A stretch of DNA of 7,033 bases from an uncultured Rothia sp. (GTDB taxonomy: Bacteria > Actinomycetota > Actinomycetes > Actinomycetales > Micrococcaceae). The stretch lies in NCBI GenBank assembly GCA_937935205.1, contig CALGXU010000168.1:1-7033 (forward strand), in the 5' to 3' direction. Made by a program: the position numbers and the translations under genes. Positions 5,431-7,033 of this stretch are shown here, piece after piece (the stretch's first letter is position 1; every line of letters starts with the position of its first letter). The notes beneath the pieces were generated by a model, which did no database searches, was not told where the DNA came from, and was given only the letters and a program-made list of their open reading frames with translations.

Positions 5431-6996
5431 ATGTCCCACCAAAAACGCGTCCTGCGGCCTATACGCAGCGATGTTGCTCCCCCAGTTACCTCGCCACCGG
5501 TCTACCGTGGTGATATTGACACGCGCGGCGAGTCGCAAGACCTCGTCCCGCGTAGCTTCTGGGTCAATTTCTGGGACACTCTCTTCTTCATCTTCGCCGG
5601 CATCGCGGCCCTCGTACTGACCATCATGATTCTGGCGAATACGGTCAGCCACTCTTTTTGGGGCGTGCCCATCGCTTTCATTTTCTGGGCGGTCACCGCG
5701 TACCTGACGCTACCGCGTTTTCACGCCATCATGACCCGCATCTACGTGCCCGACTACTTTATTGGGCGCACCCGCACCCCGGACGGCCTGCTCGGCGACC
5801 CGGTCAATATCGGCCTGATTGGTACCGAGGAGCAGATTCACCAGGTCATGCAGAATGCGGGATGGACCCGCGCTGACGACGTCACCCTCGTCTCCTCCTG
5901 GAAAATTATTCTCTCCACCATCACCCGCCGCTCCTACGCGGAGGCGCCGGTCTCCCCGCTGAAAATTTTTGGCAGGACGCAGTCTTTCGCCTACCAGCAG
6001 GAAGTAGACGGCAACCCCGAGAAACGCCACCACGTGCGCTTCTGGAAAACCCCGGACGGCTGGTTGCTGCCGGGCGGTCACCGAGTAGATTGGTTGGCGG
6101 CGGGCACCTACGACTCCGGTGTGGGTTTCAGCTTCTTCACCCTGCAGGTCACGCACCGCATTGACGCTGAAACCGACTTTGAACGCGACTACATTGTGGA
6201 GTCCATTCAGTACGCTCACCCGGAAACTCACGTTGAGATTCTGCACGATTTTTCTTCCGGCTACCACGCCCGCAACGGCGGCGGTGACGCGATTCGCACG
6301 GACGGCGCGCTCCCGGTCATCGTGCTGAACAATGAGGGGTTAGAGCCGCAGAAGCAGGAAGAAATTCACCTCTCTAGCGCGCACGACCTGGCGTACCGCA
6401 TGCCGCTGAGTCTGCTGGTCGGTTCGGGTATGCTCATTGCCGTGACCCTCGCAGACATTATCAACAGCGTCATTCTGGCGCTCAGCCGCCCAGCACTGCG
6501 CGCCGAGCTGTTGGAGGATGGCTCCGGCAACGACATTGAGTTGCTGAACCTCTTCGATCAGGCAGATAGCGACGTGCTGCTGACCATTACCGGTACGGTG
6601 CTGGTTGGTTTTGTGGCGATTTATTCGGCGGTGCACCTGTTCCTGCTGTGGAGTACGCTGCGAGGCTCGTCGAAGGCGCGCCGACTGGCTCTGCTGCTAA
6701 CGGCGCTGAACTTCGCGGCGATTACCGGCGGCGTGTTGTGGGGGCACCAGTCCCTGCCGCTGTCCACGATTTTCTTCCAGCTGGGCGTTGCCGTGTTTGC
6801 TATGTTGGCGTTCACCTCGGATGCGGCGGTCCAGTACACGGCAACCCGCACCTTCCATATGCGTGATACAAAGATTGTGCAGCGCGCAACGCACCCGAAG
6901 GTTCTCGAGCACAGGGCTCAGCGCAAGGCACAGAAGGCACGCAAAGCACAGAAAGCAAGCGAGGCTACCTCTGGGAGCCGCGCTCACCGCGCGTAG
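5431..6996 (+). CDS. Multi-spanning membrane protein with LssY_C-type domain
   Basis: A 521-residue protein. ATG 5431 follows AAGGA (5421-5425) with a five-base gap, a good ribosome site. Residues 1-45 are hydrophilic; helices lie at about 50-70 and 77-96. The soluble part (about 105-300) carries features I associate with the LssY C-terminal domain: YFIGRTRTPDG (from 109), LGDPVNIGLIG (121-131), GWTRADDVTLVSSW, APVSPLKIFGRTQSFAYQQE, HHVRFW (200-205), AAGTYDSGVGFSFF and THRIDAETDFERDYIVESI. Four further helices follow at about 324-350, 383-409, 418-437 and 445-466. The tail from 485 is very basic, with KAQKARKAQKA repeats. The biochemical role of LssY_C is not established to my knowledge. In other proteins it is found with phosphatase or DedA-type membrane partners, but none is in this window. 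It has its own promoter, and no terminator is seen before the window ends 37 bp after the stop. Confidence 0.88.
   Translation: MSHQKRVLRPIRSDVAPPVTSPPVYRGDIDTRGESQDLVPRSFWVNFWDTLFFIFAGIAALVLTIMILANTVSHSFWGVPIAFIFWAVTAYLTLPRFHAIMTRIYVPDYFIGRTRTPDGLLGDPVNIGLIGTEEQIHQVMQNAGWTRADDVTLVSSWKIILSTITRRSYAEAPVSPLKIFGRTQSFAYQQEVDGNPEKRHHVRFWKTPDGWLLPGGHRVDWLAAGTYDSGVGFSFFTLQVTHRIDAETDFERDYIVESIQYAHPETHVEILHDFSSGYHARNGGGDAIRTDGALPVIVLNNEGLEPQKQEEIHLSSAHDLAYRMPLSLLVGSGMLIAVTLADIINSVILALSRPALRAELLEDGSGNDIELLNLFDQADSDVLLTITGTVLVGFVAIYSAVHLFLLWSTLRGSSKARRLALLLTALNFAAITGGVLWGHQSLPLSTIFFQLGVAVFAMLAFTSDAAVQYTATRTFHMRDTKIVQRATHPKVLEHRAQRKAQKARKAQKASEATSGSRAHRA
6925..6960 (+). repeat. 18-bp tandem repeat in the basic C-terminal tail
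   Basis: AAGGCACAGAAGGCACGC (6925-6942) and AAAGCACAGAAAGCAAGC (6943-6960) match at 15 of 18 positions. They encode the Lys/Ala/Gln-rich tail of the LssY_C protein (KAQKAR/KAQKAS). Confidence 0.75.
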
Positions 6997-7033
6997 AATG
7001 CACGCTTCAGGGCAACATAGTGAATAGAAAAGT

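Noticed and set aside
5710..6267. 185-codon minus-strand frame opposite the 5431 gene
   Set aside because: It is a shadow of the LssY_C protein gene, which has a good ribosome site and a conserved-looking domain.

Overview
The window looks like chromosome from a high-GC actinomycete. The coding regions are strongly C/G-ended at third positions, the intergenic regions are less GC-rich, and the valyl-tRNA synthetase is of the actinobacterial/archaeal-like kind (HVGH and KMSKS signatures, with an editing domain containing TTRPELLPSC and FGDTTDVTWW). My best guess is Micrococcaceae, possibly Rothia. That is recollection of family style and was not checked by a search.

Layout: 1-494 (minus) is the 5' part of a classical short-chain dehydrogenase/reductase, cut by the window edge right after its catalytic tyrosine. 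495-635 is a gap with a strong hairpin (515-553). 636-950 (minus) is a small two-helix membrane protein. 951-1229 is a divergent intergenic region with two unrelated short repeat sets. 1230-1544 (plus) is a small basic protein of unknown function. It is followed 19 bp later by valS (1564-4296, plus), which ends at a clear rho-independent terminator (4355-4390). 4391-4834 is gene-poor, with several small hairpins and an AT-richer centre. 4835-5236 (plus) is a helical orphan protein bracketed by two copies of a short sequence. 5237-5430 holds a weak terminator, a strong hairpin and an extended -10 promoter. 5431-6996 (plus) is a 521-residue multi-spanning membrane protein with an LssY_C-type domain.

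Functionally this is mostly a housekeeping neighbourhood: valS with its short upstream gene forms the only likely operon, and the other genes appear to be separate transcription units. I do not see a defence system, mobile element, tRNA, CRISPR array or biosynthetic cluster, and no clear new multi-gene system. The items most worth a second look are the repeats in the divergent region, the codon-usage change along valS, the duplicated element flanking the 4835-5236 gene, and the intergenic hairpins.
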